Notes: generated by a model from the sequence alone, not told the origin. 9,716 nt of DNA from Bacillota bacterium (GCA_009787135.1 WRGP01000182.1:1-9716), one strand, 5' to 3'; shown: positions 1 to 7,921, numbered from the stretch's first letter. Numbers and translations: made by a program.

Positions 1-129
1 GCAAAAAGTTGACAAAAATTTTCCCGCTTTTTCTTGGTGCCACAATGCCTCTCTGATCCATTGGCTCATTTGCTGCTTCGGAAGAAACGCGGCATAACCA
101 TTTCCCATTGACATTCCCGCCGCTTTCAT
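1..129 (-). CDS. Possible 5' part of an unidentified leftward gene, cut by the window edge
   Basis: A reading frame on the minus strand stays open from an ATG at 129 to the left edge (43 codons), with further in-frame ATGs at 114, 108 and 69. The peptide has a protein-like mix (for example FLPKQQMSQWIREALW from about residue 16) but I do not recognise it. No start has a convincing SD sequence: only GGGA lies a few bases before the ATG at 108. If the start is at 108 or further upstream, its first codons overlap the promoter assigned to the rightward protease gene. An open frame of this length can also occur by chance, so this is a tentative call. Confidence 0.22.
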   Translation of the reverse strand, partial: MKAAGMSMGNGYAAFLPKQQMSQWIREALWHQEKAGKFLSTFC

Positions 130-136
130 TTATAAA
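108..136 (+). promoter_or_regulatory. Near-consensus housekeeping promoter of the ftsH-like operon
   Basis: TTGACA at 108-113 is a perfect -35 element. It is followed by a 17-bp spacer and TATAAA at 131-136, which matches the -10 consensus at five of six positions. The expected transcription start is near 143, giving a leader of about 48 nt before the GTG start at 191. There is no A/T tract upstream and no recognisable operator or CIRCE element overlapping it, so strong, largely constitutive expression is the simplest inference. Confidence 0.75.
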
Positions 137-190
137 TAACCTATAGATTTTTAGCGTCGCGTCGATGAACCGTGCGCGGGAGGTGTCCAA

Positions 191-2017
191 GTGAACGAAA
201 ACCTGCCCAAAAACAGCAAGCCGCTGATATACTATACGCTCATCGCCATGGTGATCATCACGCTGCTTAACGCGCTCGTCTTCCCATTGCTGCTGGAGCG
301 GCCGGTCATCGAGGTCAGTTACAGCGATTTTTTGGACATGCTGGAGCAAGGCTCGATTACCAACGTCAATATGCAGGAGGCGCAAATCGTCTTTGAGGCC
401 GCGGAGAAGGACGGCGCCTTGCAAATCTATAAAACCGGCATCTGGCCGGACGAGAATCTGCTGGATCGCCTGCGGGAAGCAAAGGTGACATTTTCCAACG
501 CCATTCCCACGCAGAACTCACCGCTGCTCAACTTCCTGATTTCCTGGATCTTCCCGATCCTGTTCTTCCTGTTCATTGGCCGCCTTTTGATGAACTCCCT
601 GAGCAAGCGCATGGGTGGCAACATGATGTCCTTTGGAAAATCAGGCGCGAAGGTCTACGTGCCAGCGCAAACCGGCAAGACGTTCGCGGATGTGGCGGGG
701 CAGGACGAGGCCAAGGAAGCCCTGGCGGAAATCGTGGATTTTTTGCATAACCCCGCAAAGTACGCGGCCATCGGCGCTATCATGCCCAAGGGAGCGCTGC
801 TCGTGGGCCCGCCCGGCACGGGCAAAACCCTGCTGGCCAAGGCGGTGGCGGGCGAGGCGAACGTACCGTTTTTCTCTATCTCCGGTTCAGAATTTGTGGA
901 AATGTTTGTGGGTATGGGCGCGGCCAAAGTGCGCGACCTGTTTAAGCAGGCCTATGACAAAGCGCCTTGTATTGTCTTCATCGACGAGATTGACACCATC
1001 GGCAAAAAGCGCGACGGTATCAGCAGCATCAGCGGCAATGACGAGCGGGAACAGACGCTCAACCAGCTCCTCTCCGAGATGGACGGATTTGACGGCCGCA
1101 AAGGCGTCGTGATTCTGGGGGCCACAAACCGGCCTGAAACGCTGGATAAGGCGCTGCTCCGGCCCGGCCGCTTTGACCGGAGGATCCCCGTGGAACTGCC
1201 TGACCTCAAGGGCCGTGAGGACACGCTGAAGGTACACGCCAAGAGCATCCAGGCGGCAAAAGACGTGGACTATCTCGCCATCGCCAAGGCCACGCCCGGC
1301 GCGTCAGGCGCGGAACTGGCCAACATCCTCAACGAGGCCGCACTGCGAGCCGTGCGCATGGGACGTGATATTGTCAACCAGAACGACTTGGAGGAGAGTG
1401 TGGAGGTCATCCTTGCCGGATACCAGCGCAAGAATGCCGTGCTCACCCCAAATGAAAAGAAAATCGTCGCCTATCACGAGATCGGGCACGCGCTGGTAGC
1501 GGCTCGTCAGTCAAGCGCCGCGCCTGTGCACAAGATCACCATCATCCCCCGGACGTCGGGCGCGCTGGGATATATTCTTCAGATGGACGATTCGGAATCG
1601 GATCGCGTGCTGCTCACCAAAGAGGAAGTCATCTCCAAGATCACCACGGCCACCGGCGGCAGGGCCGCTGAGATGCTGGTGTTTGGCACCGCCACCACGG
1701 GCGCGGCGAACGATATTGAACAGGCGACAAAGCTTGCCCGCGCTATGATCTCCCGCTACGGCATGAGCGACCAGTTTGGGATGGTGGCGCTGGAAGCCGT
1801 GACGAACCAGTATCTTGGCGGCGACGCCTCCCTGATCTGCTCGCCTGAGACAGCCTCGAAAATCGACGGCGAGGTCGTCGAGCTTGTGGGCAGGTGCCTC
1901 AAAAGCGCCGAGGAACTTTTAAAGCAAAACACGCAAAAACTGCGCGAGCTGGCGGAATTTCTCTATGAAAAGGAAACGCTCACGGGCGAGGAATTCATGC
2001 GTATGCTGGCGCGGTAA
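191..2017 (+). CDS. ftsH: FtsH-family membrane-anchored ATP-dependent zinc metalloprotease
   Basis: This is a membrane AAA+ protease that unfolds and degrades membrane and short-lived cytoplasmic proteins as a hexamer. Two helices (about residues 12-35 and 111-133) flank a short extracytoplasmic domain. The AAA module has Walker A GPPGTGKT (206-213), the pore loop FVGMGA (aromatic F239), Walker B with D265-E266, and a second region of homology containing RPGRFDRR. The protease domain carries HEIGH (H429, E430, H433); D508 in GAANDI is the expected third zinc ligand. At 608 aa it is slightly shorter than typical FtsH (about 640), mainly through a short C-terminus. The GTG start is supported by GGGAGGTG at 178-185. 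HEIGH and FVGMGA differ from the common HEAGH and FVGVGA, so this may be a paralogue rather than the main FtsH. It is followed after 31 bp by a membrane protein gene. Confidence 0.93.
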   Translation: MNENLPKNSKPLIYYTLIAMVIITLLNALVFPLLLERPVIEVSYSDFLDMLEQGSITNVNMQEAQIVFEAAEKDGALQIYKTGIWPDENLLDRLREAKVTFSNAIPTQNSPLLNFLISWIFPILFFLFIGRLLMNSLSKRMGGNMMSFGKSGAKVYVPAQTGKTFADVAGQDEAKEALAEIVDFLHNPAKYAAIGAIMPKGALLVGPPGTGKTLLAKAVAGEANVPFFSISGSEFVEMFVGMGAAKVRDLFKQAYDKAPCIVFIDEIDTIGKKRDGISSISGNDEREQTLNQLLSEMDGFDGRKGVVILGATNRPETLDKALLRPGRFDRRIPVELPDLKGREDTLKVHAKSIQAAKDVDYLAIAKATPGASGAELANILNEAALRAVRMGRDIVNQNDLEESVEVILAGYQRKNAVLTPNEKKIVAYHEIGHALVAARQSSAAPVHKITIIPRTSGALGYILQMDDSESDRVLLTKEEVISKITTATGGRAAEMLVFGTATTGAANDIEQATKLARAMISRYGMSDQFGMVALEAVTNQYLGGDASLICSPETASKIDGEVVELVGRCLKSAEELLKQNTQKLRELAEFLYEKETLTGEEFMRMLAR

Positions 2018-2048
2018 TGTGCATCAGCGCCGAGAGGAGCTTTGACCA

Positions 2049-2777
2049 ATGCCAATGGGTAGCGATAAGAAAATCTGGCGAAAAATCCGGCACATGGCCG
2101 GCCTCTTTCTCTTTGGATCGCTGCTGGTTTCCACGGCTTATTCCATCGTCCAATTGATCAGCGGCGGCGTTTCTGTCTCCGAAAGCGGGGCCCCCGGCGC
2201 CGTGCGCAAGGATTATACGCTCCTGCTGACACAATGCGCCTTGGGCATGATCGTTATGACGCTGCCCGCGCTTATCGGGCGAAGATGGCCGCTTCCCATT
2301 GCTGATTTTCTCTTTATGCTGTATTATCTGTTCCTGTTTTGCGCCATTTTTCTGGGTGAGGTTTTTTCGTTTTATCACCACGTGCCCATTTGGGACTCCA
2401 TCCTGCACACCTTTTCCGGCGCAATGCTGTGCGGCTTGGGGTTCATGCTTTTCGATATCGGCGGGCAGCCTGCCCGCGCGCAGCTGAGCCCTTTCTTTGT
2501 CGCGCTGATGGCCTTCTGTTTCTCTATGGCGTGCGGGGCAGTCTGGGAGATGTATGAGTTCACCATTGACGCCATCATGAACCTGAACATGCAAAAGTAT
2601 ATGACAGAGGCCGGCGTGGCGCTTCAAGGCCAGGCGGCGCTTCTTGACACCATGAAGGATATCATCTGCAATTTTGCCGGGGCGCTTGTGTGCGCGGTTG
2701 GGAACCTTGTTTTCACGCGGCGGCGGGCGCGGAAGGAACAAACGGCGAGCGCGGATTCAATCGGCGTTGAAACATGA
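2049..2777 (+). CDS. Six-helix integral membrane protein, YjdF/DUF2238-like
   Basis: This is a 242-aa inner-membrane protein of unknown function. Hydrophobic segments lie at about 16-37, 57-76, 84-104, 117-136, 148-166 and 206-224, with a basic, polar C-terminus. Polar residues inside or next to helices stand out: HH at 110-111, a WDSILH motif (D116, H120), and WEMYEF (W166, E167, E170) followed by D174 and Q182. This D/H then E/E/D arrangement is what I recall for the DUF2238 (YjdF) membrane family and suggests a buried ligand or metal site, which is inference. The ATG at 2049 follows AGAGGAG at about 2033-2039; a second ATG two codons on is possible. Only 31 bp separate it from the protease gene, so the two are probably co-transcribed, and it could be a partner or substrate of that protease. 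Confidence 0.7.
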   Translation: MPMGSDKKIWRKIRHMAGLFLFGSLLVSTAYSIVQLISGGVSVSESGAPGAVRKDYTLLLTQCALGMIVMTLPALIGRRWPLPIADFLFMLYYLFLFCAIFLGEVFSFYHHVPIWDSILHTFSGAMLCGLGFMLFDIGGQPARAQLSPFFVALMAFCFSMACGAVWEMYEFTIDAIMNLNMQKYMTEAGVALQGQAALLDTMKDIICNFAGALVCAVGNLVFTRRRARKEQTASADSIGVET

Positions 2778-2815
2778 TTTCTGCTGTCATCCGGCAATGC
2801 GCAAAAATTTATGGT

Positions 2816-4669
2816 TCACGAACTCCAGAAATTATATGCCTGAAAAAATATCGCGCAGGCAACTGGGATGAAGCAAACGACCGCCGGTATGATGAACCTT
2901 GCGTGTTTCACAATCTCTCTCCGCTTCACCATCAGCACCGCCGCGTTTACAACCGGCAGCAGAGATAGAGCCGCGACCGCCAAACAAAGGGGCACGACGG
3001 TCGAATATAAGGCGTTATTGCATGCAAACCACAGATACAGCATCAGCGCAACATGGATCGCGGCCCCGGTCAATGTCACCAACCGCATCACAACAGTTGC
3101 CCCTGTTTGCTTGCGGCGGATGCGTTCTATAAGACAGATGATCGCCCGTATCAAGGCATAAACGCCCGCCAAAAGGGTGCATAAAAGCAGCGCCCATACG
3201 CAGCCAAGGGAAAAGATATTTGCCCGTTCGTAGTCGCAGACGTAGTTTTCGATTATGCGTTTTCCGCCAGAATTTTGCGTGACGTTGAAAACATACTCCA
3301 TGCCGTTTCCGTTATCACACAAATACAGCGAATCGGAAATTTGCCTCACAGACATACCCGCCACGCTGTATTCGCCCTCGCTTGCGGTTTTTGTAACGGG
3401 CATAATTGCGTTAGTGTATTTGTAAAATCGAAGAAAGCCCTTTTCAACGGTCCGCTTTGCCAGATACAGCCCGGAGATATCAGGGCGATTCTCTGCGCTC
3501 CGTGGGGTGAGATGTCCGAAGATAAAGGAAAGCAAGCCATAATTATAGGCCGTCTCATCCACCTCGTTTGTCATAACAATAATACCCAGGCCGCTTTGCG
3601 GTTCAAACATCAGCATGGATGAAAAGCCGCTGGTATTGCCGCCGTGCCCCATCACGCTGACAGCATATTCCATTGTCCAAAGGCCGTGGCAGTTCCTCGC
3701 AAGATCTATACCGCTGTACATAGAGGTTGGCGAAAGCATTGTATCCAGTGTTTCACGCTTTGCAAACAAAGGCGACGGTTCTCCCGCCTCAGGGACAAAG
3801 GCCTTCGCGAATTTCAAAAAATCGTCCAAGGTTCCCGTTGCGGCCCCCGCGGGATAGAGATTGATATAACTCATATTCGTTCCCAAAGATTCAAAGGTAT
3901 CCTCATAGATTGAATATGTCTTCGTCTTTTCCCGTTGGTTTTTTACCCAGTCATTATCCGTGAAATCCCCTCGTACTGAGGTGTGACGTATGTCCAGCGG
4001 GGTAAAGATGTTTTGATGAACATATTCCGCGTAATCCATGCCGGACGTGCATTCCACAATGTATGCCGCCAGCGCTGTGCTCCAGTTTGAATAGGCCGTT
4101 ATGGTGCCGGGTTCGTATACCTGCGAAGGCTCCGTGCTTTTCAATGCCTCCGCAAGGGAAGTCAGCTTGCTCGCATCCTCAAATTCCGCCGCGTATGACG
4201 TATCCTGCCAGCCGCCCCGGTGATCCATCAAATCAACCATGGTAATCGGCTCCGAGAATTTCAACTTGGTCAGAAACCCATCGGGCAGATATTTTCTGAT
4301 ATCCGCTTCCAAATCGATTTTTCCCTGCTCATATTGCTGCATAACGCTTACCCATACCAAAAGCTTGCTGCACGAACCCCATTCATAAACGGTATTTTCA
4401 TCAACGATAATTTTATTTTCGATATCAGCATATCCGTAGCGCAGATCGCAAACGGTCTCGCTGCCGTCAAATATTGCTATGGAAACTGAGGCCGTCCCCT
4501 CTTTGCGCTCATCGACAAACCCGTTGAGTTTGTCGATGAGCTTTGCATAGGCAATGCCCGAAGGCGTTGTGTCTGCCTCGGCCGCGTAAACGGAAAACGC
4601 AAAGGCAAATGTCATCATGGTGGTAAGTATGGCCGCCACAAATCGCTTGGCTGGTTTTTGAATACGCAT
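2816..4669 (-). CDS. Serine beta-lactamase-family hydrolase with C-terminal membrane domain
   Basis: This is an exported AmpC/penicillin-binding-protein-fold serine hydrolase. A signal sequence or N-terminal anchor covers about residues 8-30, ending VYA-AEA. The three catalytic motifs are visible: SxxK as S99-C-S-K102, YxN as Y193-S-N195, and HGG (H342-344) in the KTG position. The HxG form is typical of class C-like esterases and peptidases. The catalytic domain ends near residue 400. A linker domain and four helices (about 486-514, 529-549, 556-580, 591-610) follow, so at 617 aa it is some 230 residues longer than a stand-alone AmpC. The active site should face outward, suggesting cell-wall peptide or ester chemistry; antibiotic resistance cannot be claimed. 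The ATG at 4669 is set by AGGGGGGAA (4677-4685), 7 nt upstream. The DNA looks richer in A/T than its neighbours. It converges with the previous gene, leaving 38 bp. Confidence 0.85.
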   Translation of the reverse strand: MRIQKPAKRFVAAILTTMMTFAFAFSVYAAEADTTPSGIAYAKLIDKLNGFVDERKEGTASVSIAIFDGSETVCDLRYGYADIENKIIVDENTVYEWGSCSKLLVWVSVMQQYEQGKIDLEADIRKYLPDGFLTKLKFSEPITMVDLMDHRGGWQDTSYAAEFEDASKLTSLAEALKSTEPSQVYEPGTITAYSNWSTALAAYIVECTSGMDYAEYVHQNIFTPLDIRHTSVRGDFTDNDWVKNQREKTKTYSIYEDTFESLGTNMSYINLYPAGAATGTLDDFLKFAKAFVPEAGEPSPLFAKRETLDTMLSPTSMYSGIDLARNCHGLWTMEYAVSVMGHGGNTSGFSSMLMFEPQSGLGIIVMTNEVDETAYNYGLLSFIFGHLTPRSAENRPDISGLYLAKRTVEKGFLRFYKYTNAIMPVTKTASEGEYSVAGMSVRQISDSLYLCDNGNGMEYVFNVTQNSGGKRIIENYVCDYERANIFSLGCVWALLLCTLLAGVYALIRAIICLIERIRRKQTGATVVMRLVTLTGAAIHVALMLYLWFACNNALYSTVVPLCLAVAALSLLPVVNAAVLMVKRREIVKHARFIIPAVVCFIPVACAIFFQAYNFWSS

Positions 4670-4797
4670 ATCTGGATTCCCCCCTGTTTTCTGGCACTAT
4701 GATACGGCGGCCATCTTGCGGCAATACATTTTGAGTATTAGCGAAACAGCAAAGATTGATACAACAATCGCTATCGCCTTTGGCAAACCAGACGCAT

Positions 4798-4810
4798 GGG
4801 CCGCCGGCCC
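4798..4810. other. Short perfect GC hairpin between the degV and hydrolase genes
   Basis: GGGCC-gcc-GGCCC forms a perfect 5-bp stem about 40 bp downstream of the degV stop codon. No uridine run follows it on the minus strand, so it is at best a weak or factor-assisted terminator for degV. The rest of the 178-bp gap (4670-4847) shows only weak promoter-like matches for the hydrolase gene. Confidence 0.3.
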
Positions 4811-4847
4811 GGCGCCTCACGCGCTCGTTGGCGGATCACTGCCTCTA

Positions 4848-5720
4848 TCAAATCGCCCGTTCCTTTCCCATAAAGCAACTGGCCACCGTGCCGGGGCCGC
4901 AATGCGCGCCTATGACGGGCCCAACGGGGATGGTCACACTGTCCCGAATCTCTGGCACGCGCTGGCGGATCATCTCCTCCAAACGCTTGGCGTCCTCCGG
5001 CGCGTCCGCGTGCATAATGATCACGGTCTGGCTTTCCGGGTTCTCAATGTTTTGCGCGGTGCGCTCCGCGATCACGCGAAGCGCTTTTTGACGGCCCTGC
5101 ACCTTCTCCGCCGGCGCGATTTTGCCGTCCTTGCCCATCACCACAATGGGCTTTAGGCTAAGCATCGTGCCAAAAAAAGCCGCCGCGCCCGAGATGCGGC
5201 CGCCGCGCTTTAGATATTTCAGATCATCCACGGTAAACCACGCATGAGAGCGCATTTTGTTCTCCTCCACCCACACCGCCACCTCTTCCATGGGCTTGCC
5301 CTCTCGGTACAGCGCGTGGGCGCCCATGATGAGGTTTAGCTGTGGCGCGGAGATGCTCATCGTATCCACAACCATAAATTTGCGCTGCGGATATTTTTTC
5401 AGCAGCGTCTCCCGCGCCTCATAGATATTGTGGATGGTGGCCGATAGCTGGCTGGAAAACGCCACAAACAACAGATCGCTCTTTTCAAGGATCGGTTCAA
5501 AGTAGGCAAGATACGCCGAGGTCGGCAGAAGCGACGTAACAGGCACAGCGCCGTCGCGCATGCGGCCATAAAACCACTTATGATCCTCGCTCCTGCCAAG
5601 GTCATCGTAATATTCCACACCGTCCATCACATACGGCATATATACCATCGGGATGTCATATTGATCCCTGATGGCATAGGGCATATCACTGTCGCTGTCC
5701 GTCATAAACACATATTCCAT
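4848..5720 (-). CDS. DegV-family fatty-acid-binding protein (FakB-like)
   Basis: This is a 290-aa cytoplasmic protein of the DegV family, whose members bind a fatty acid and present it to the kinase FakA. The N-terminal TDSDSDMP (residues 7-14) corresponds to the family TDSxxDLP motif. VTSLLPTSAY (T62, S63) fits the usual TS ligand contact. FSSQLSATI (88-96), LKYLKRGGRIS (167-177) and the C-terminal GPVIGAHCGPG (267-277) are all family hallmarks, with Cys274 where Thr is usual. An ATG four codons upstream (5732) lacks an SD, whereas GGAGGA at 5725-5730 sits 4-5 nt before the ATG at 5720, so the shorter form is chosen. No fakA-like kinase is present nearby, which is normal for this family. It is probably a single-gene unit with its own promoter. 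Confidence 0.88.
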   Translation of the reverse strand: MEYVFMTDSDSDMPYAIRDQYDIPMVYMPYVMDGVEYYDDLGRSEDHKWFYGRMRDGAVPVTSLLPTSAYLAYFEPILEKSDLLFVAFSSQLSATIHNIYEARETLLKKYPQRKFMVVDTMSISAPQLNLIMGAHALYREGKPMEEVAVWVEENKMRSHAWFTVDDLKYLKRGGRISGAAAFFGTMLSLKPIVVMGKDGKIAPAEKVQGRQKALRVIAERTAQNIENPESQTVIIMHADAPEDAKRLEEMIRQRVPEIRDSVTIPVGPVIGAHCGPGTVASCFMGKERAI

Positions 5721-5724
5721 AAAA

Positions 5725-5730
5725 TCCTCC
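5725..5730 (-). promoter_or_regulatory. Ribosome binding site that fixes the degV start
   Basis: GGAGGA overlaps the upstream in-frame ATG (5730-5732) and lies directly before the ATG at 5720. The upstream ATG has no purine-rich sequence of its own, so translation most likely begins at 5720. Confidence 0.75.
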
Positions 5731-5756
5731 ATGCTATGAATGATATAAGCAATTCT

Positions 5757-5785
5757 ATTGTATCGTGTTTTGCTGAAAAGAGCAA
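5757..5785 (-). promoter_or_regulatory. Probable degV promoter
   Basis: Reading leftward, TTGCTC (5780-5785) and TACAAT (5757-5762) are separated by 17 bp. The -10 matches consensus at five of six positions and the -35 at only three. The start would fall near 5750, about 30 nt before the ATG. The rest of the 190-bp gap up to zur holds only a 12-bp perfect palindrome, TACGTGCACGTA (5883-5894), and no clear terminator. Confidence 0.45.
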
Positions 5786-5910
5786 GAGGAATGGAGATGG
5801 GCGGATGGGAACGGAAACAGGCTGACGAAAACGGTGCCGGTCAGAAGGATACGGGCGGAGCGTAAGCGATTGCCGCCTTCGTTACGTGCACGTACCATTG
5901 TTCAGGCTGC

Positions 5911-6321
5911 CTATTTAGAGCACTCTTTGCAGTAGCCGGACACCTCCAGGTGATGCCCTGTTACCCTAAAGCCCGGTTCATTCACGGTCAGCGATATATG
6001 CTCCAAAGGGCATTCGGTAAGGGGAAGGATTCGGCGGCACGTAAGGCATACGGCGTAATGGTGGTGTTCGTCGCGATTCATTTCATAGAGCGCGACATCG
6101 CTGTCGGCAACGCTTGTTTTTACAAGCATGCCCTTTTGCGCGAAAAATTCCAGCGTGCGATACACAGTAGACAGCCACGCGGATTCTCCTGTTTGCTCAA
6201 GAATAGAGGAAACCTCCATAGCGCCAAGCGGCTTCTCGGCGCGCATCAACACGGATAACACAAGCTGCCGCATGCGCGTTTTTTTCACGCCCTCCGGCCA
6301 ATGTATGTCGTTAGCTTCCAT
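5911..6321 (-). CDS. zur: Fur-family zinc-responsive repressor (Zur)
   Basis: This is a 136-aa metal-dependent repressor of the Fur family. An N-terminal winged helix contains the conserved STVYRTLEFF recognition segment (51-60). The dimerisation domain has HHHYAVCLTC (86-95) and ends HHLEVSGYCKEC (123-134). C92, C95, C131 and C134 form the expected structural Cys4 zinc site, while the 86-88 histidines and H123/H124 are candidate sensing ligands. Fur, PerR and Zur cannot be separated by sequence alone. Position directly after znuB, and repeated operators in the znu promoters, point to Zur. GGAGG at 6330-6334 lies 8 nt before the ATG. It starts 68 bp after znuB on the same strand with no clear promoter between, so it is probably expressed from the znuC promoter and autoregulated. 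Confidence 0.88.
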   Translation of the reverse strand: MEANDIHWPEGVKKTRMRQLVLSVLMRAEKPLGAMEVSSILEQTGESAWLSTVYRTLEFFAQKGMLVKTSVADSDVALYEMNRDEHHHYAVCLTCRRILPLTECPLEHISLTVNEPGFRVTGHHLEVSGYCKECSK

Positions 6322-6329
6322 AGACAGCG

Positions 6330-6355
6330 CCTCCGATTCCTGCGTATCGCGGAGG
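6330..6355 (-). other. Inverted repeat covering the zur ribosome binding site
   Basis: CCTCCG (6330-6335) and CGGAGG (6350-6355) are perfect complements around a 14-nt loop. In the mRNA the stem would pair the zur SD sequence and could lower or couple its translation. Six base pairs with a long loop is only modestly stable, so this may be incidental. Confidence 0.25.
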
Positions 6356-6389
6356 ATCCCCGTCTCGCGGTACAGAATATAAGGTTTCT

Positions 6390-7229
6390 TTAAAGTATAT
6401 CGGATGCGCCATTATTTTGCAACCCGCGCTTCTTATATGTACGCAAAACTTTCTTCGCTGCCACCACCAGCATCAACACGATTACGGATACCAGCGCCGT
6501 GAACCCGCCGGGCGCCACATTCAAATAGAACGATAAGAATAACCCCAGCAGTATATCCGCAGCGCTGAACGCGATAGAGAACAGCAGAGTCCATTTGAAC
6601 CCCTTATCCAATTGAAGCGCGGTGGCCACGGGAATGGAGATCATCGCGCTCAACGCCAGCATCCCGACGATACGGATCGATACCGATATCGCGCTGGCTA
6701 CCAGCACGGAGAAGGCATACTTGAGCCACTTTACCTTTACGCCCGCGACAATGGCGGCTTCCTCGTCAAAGGCGATATAAATCATCTGGTGGTACAGCAC
6801 GATTAACGTCACGACCGCGAGCACGCTCAGCCCTATGGCCATGTAAAGATCGGTTTTTGTGATGGTCAGTATGCTGCCGAACATATAAGCTTCCGCATTG
6901 GTTCTCAGCTTGCCGGAACTGATTATTGTGATTGCTATCCCTACACTCAGCGATAGGATGATGCTCAGCACCAGATCCGCGTACTTCTCAAACACACTCC
7001 GCAGGTATTCGATCATCGCGCCGCAGATGGACGTGAAGATAAACGCGCCTAATATCGGATTCATGTGTACGGAAAGCCCGATTGCCACACCCGCGAGGGA
7101 CGAGTGCGCCAGCGTGTCGCCGATTAGGGCATACTTGCGCAATACCAGGAACACACCGATACACGGGCATAGCACCGAGATACATATTGAGCATAGCAGC
7201 GCGTTCTGCATAAACGCGTATTTCAACAT
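6390..7229 (-). CDS. znuB: Zinc ABC transporter permease, ABC-3 family
   Basis: This 279-aa polytopic membrane protein is the channel subunit of a zinc importer of the ZnuB/AdcB/MntB (ABC-3) family. About eight hydrophobic segments span its length. Family motifs include GDTLAHSSLAG (about residues 37-47), FDEEAAIVAGV (about 154-164), thought to face the ATPase, and VGMLALSAMISIPVATA (about 204-220). The C-terminal tail is basic and cytosolic in character. The ATG at 7229 overlaps the end of znuC by 7 bp, with GAGGA at 7240-7244 inside znuC, indicating translational coupling. Length is normal for the family. By sequence alone it could carry manganese or iron; the three-His ZnuA and linked Zur make zinc the best inference. 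Confidence 0.93.
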   Translation of the reverse strand: MLKYAFMQNALLCSICISVLCPCIGVFLVLRKYALIGDTLAHSSLAGVAIGLSVHMNPILGAFIFTSICGAMIEYLRSVFEKYADLVLSIILSLSVGIAITIISSGKLRTNAEAYMFGSILTITKTDLYMAIGLSVLAVVTLIVLYHQMIYIAFDEEAAIVAGVKVKWLKYAFSVLVASAISVSIRIVGMLALSAMISIPVATALQLDKGFKWTLLFSIAFSAADILLGLFLSFYLNVAPGGFTALVSVIVLMLVVAAKKVLRTYKKRGLQNNGASDIL

Positions 7230-7921
7230 ACTTCATCATTCCTCTCATACGGTCTATCTGACGGTTCGTCCGGCTGGACATATTCACGCATATACCGTTC
7301 CGGCACGCACATATGGCCACTTCCTCCCGACATGTGGTATATGAGTGTGGAATTCGCGACCGCGGCGTCCAGGTTATGTTCCACGGACAGGATTGTCAAG
7401 CCGTTGTGTACATTCCACTCCTTGAGTAATCCATATATTTCACGCTGGCTGGATCGATCCACGCCAGTGGACGGTTCATCCAGTATCAGCAAGTCCGGCT
7501 TGCCGAGCATCGCCCGGGCAATCATCGTTTTTTGAAGCTGCCCGCCTGACAAGGTGCCGACCAGGCGGTTTGCAAAGTCTGCCATGCCCACCCAATCCAG
7601 CATGCGGAAAATCTCGCTGCGATGCGGCTCTTTCAGCAGGTTCCTGTAGGAGTTCATCGCTTCAAACACTGTTATCGGGAATTGCAGGTTGGAAAAATCA
7701 TTGCGCTGAGGCACGTAGCCAATACGTGCCGCCGTGCATTCTATACTTCCGCGTATGGGCTTGATCGCCCTTAGAATAATCCTTATGAGCGTGCTCTTCC
7801 CGCACCCGTTATCGCCCACGATCGATATGTAGTCTCCGGCACGCACATCGAAATCGACGCCATCGAGAACGAACGGCGCGTTACCGGTATATGAAAAGCA
7901 AAGACCGCGCGCTCGTATCAA
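7223..7921 (-). CDS. znuC: Zinc ABC transporter ATP-binding protein
   Basis: This 232-aa ABC ATPase powers the importer. It has Walker A GDNGCGKST (36-44), the Q-loop at Q72, the signature LSGGQ (124-128), Walker B LLILDE (144-149, with D148 and E149) and the switch His182. Tyr11 in the YTGNAPFVL stretch is the likely adenine-stacking aromatic. The C-terminus is acidic and lacks the long His-rich tail seen in some ZnuC proteins. The start codon is TTG at 7921, supported by AGGAGG at 7930-7935, 8 nt upstream; no in-frame ATG lies near. It is the first gene of the leftward znuC-znuB-zur unit and overlaps znuB by 7 bp. Its promoter holds a Zur-type box between -35 and -10. Confidence 0.93.
   Translation of the reverse strand: MIRARGLCFSYTGNAPFVLDGVDFDVRAGDYISIVGDNGCGKSTLIRIILRAIKPIRGSIECTAARIGYVPQRNDFSNLQFPITVFEAMNSYRNLLKEPHRSEIFRMLDWVGMADFANRLVGTLSGGQLQKTMIARAMLGKPDLLILDEPSTGVDRSSQREIYGLLKEWNVHNGLTILSVEHNLDAAVANSTLIYHMSGGSGHMCVPERYMREYVQPDEPSDRPYERNDEVC

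Noticed and set aside
9..14. TTGACA near the left edge as a promoter
   Set aside because: No -10-like hexamer occurs 16-18 bp downstream; the second TTGACA at 108 has a proper partner.
67..73. CATTTGC resembling the zinc operator half-site
   Set aside because: Only eight of ten bases match the half-site, there is no opposing arm, and it is not placed on a promoter element of the downstream gene.
143..190. Riboswitch or heat-sensor in the ftsH leader
   Set aside because: The leader is only about 48 nt, with no recognisable aptamer or stable structure.
633..1112. 159-codon plus-strand frame inside the FtsH gene
   Set aside because: It is out of frame with intact Walker and second-region motifs. 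The product is dominated by Arg, Ser, Pro and Trp, typical of a shifted reading.
1995..2741. 248-codon minus-strand open frame opposite the YjdF-like gene
   Set aside because: It is fully antisense to a gene with clear helices and an SD sequence. Its product is rich in Arg, His, Gln and Pro without recognisable domains, as expected of a GC-rich shadow frame.
5883..5894. TACGTGCACGTA palindrome downstream of zur as an operator or terminator
   Set aside because: It is a loopless 12-bp palindrome without repeats elsewhere in the window, promoter context or T-run; chance occurrence is likely.
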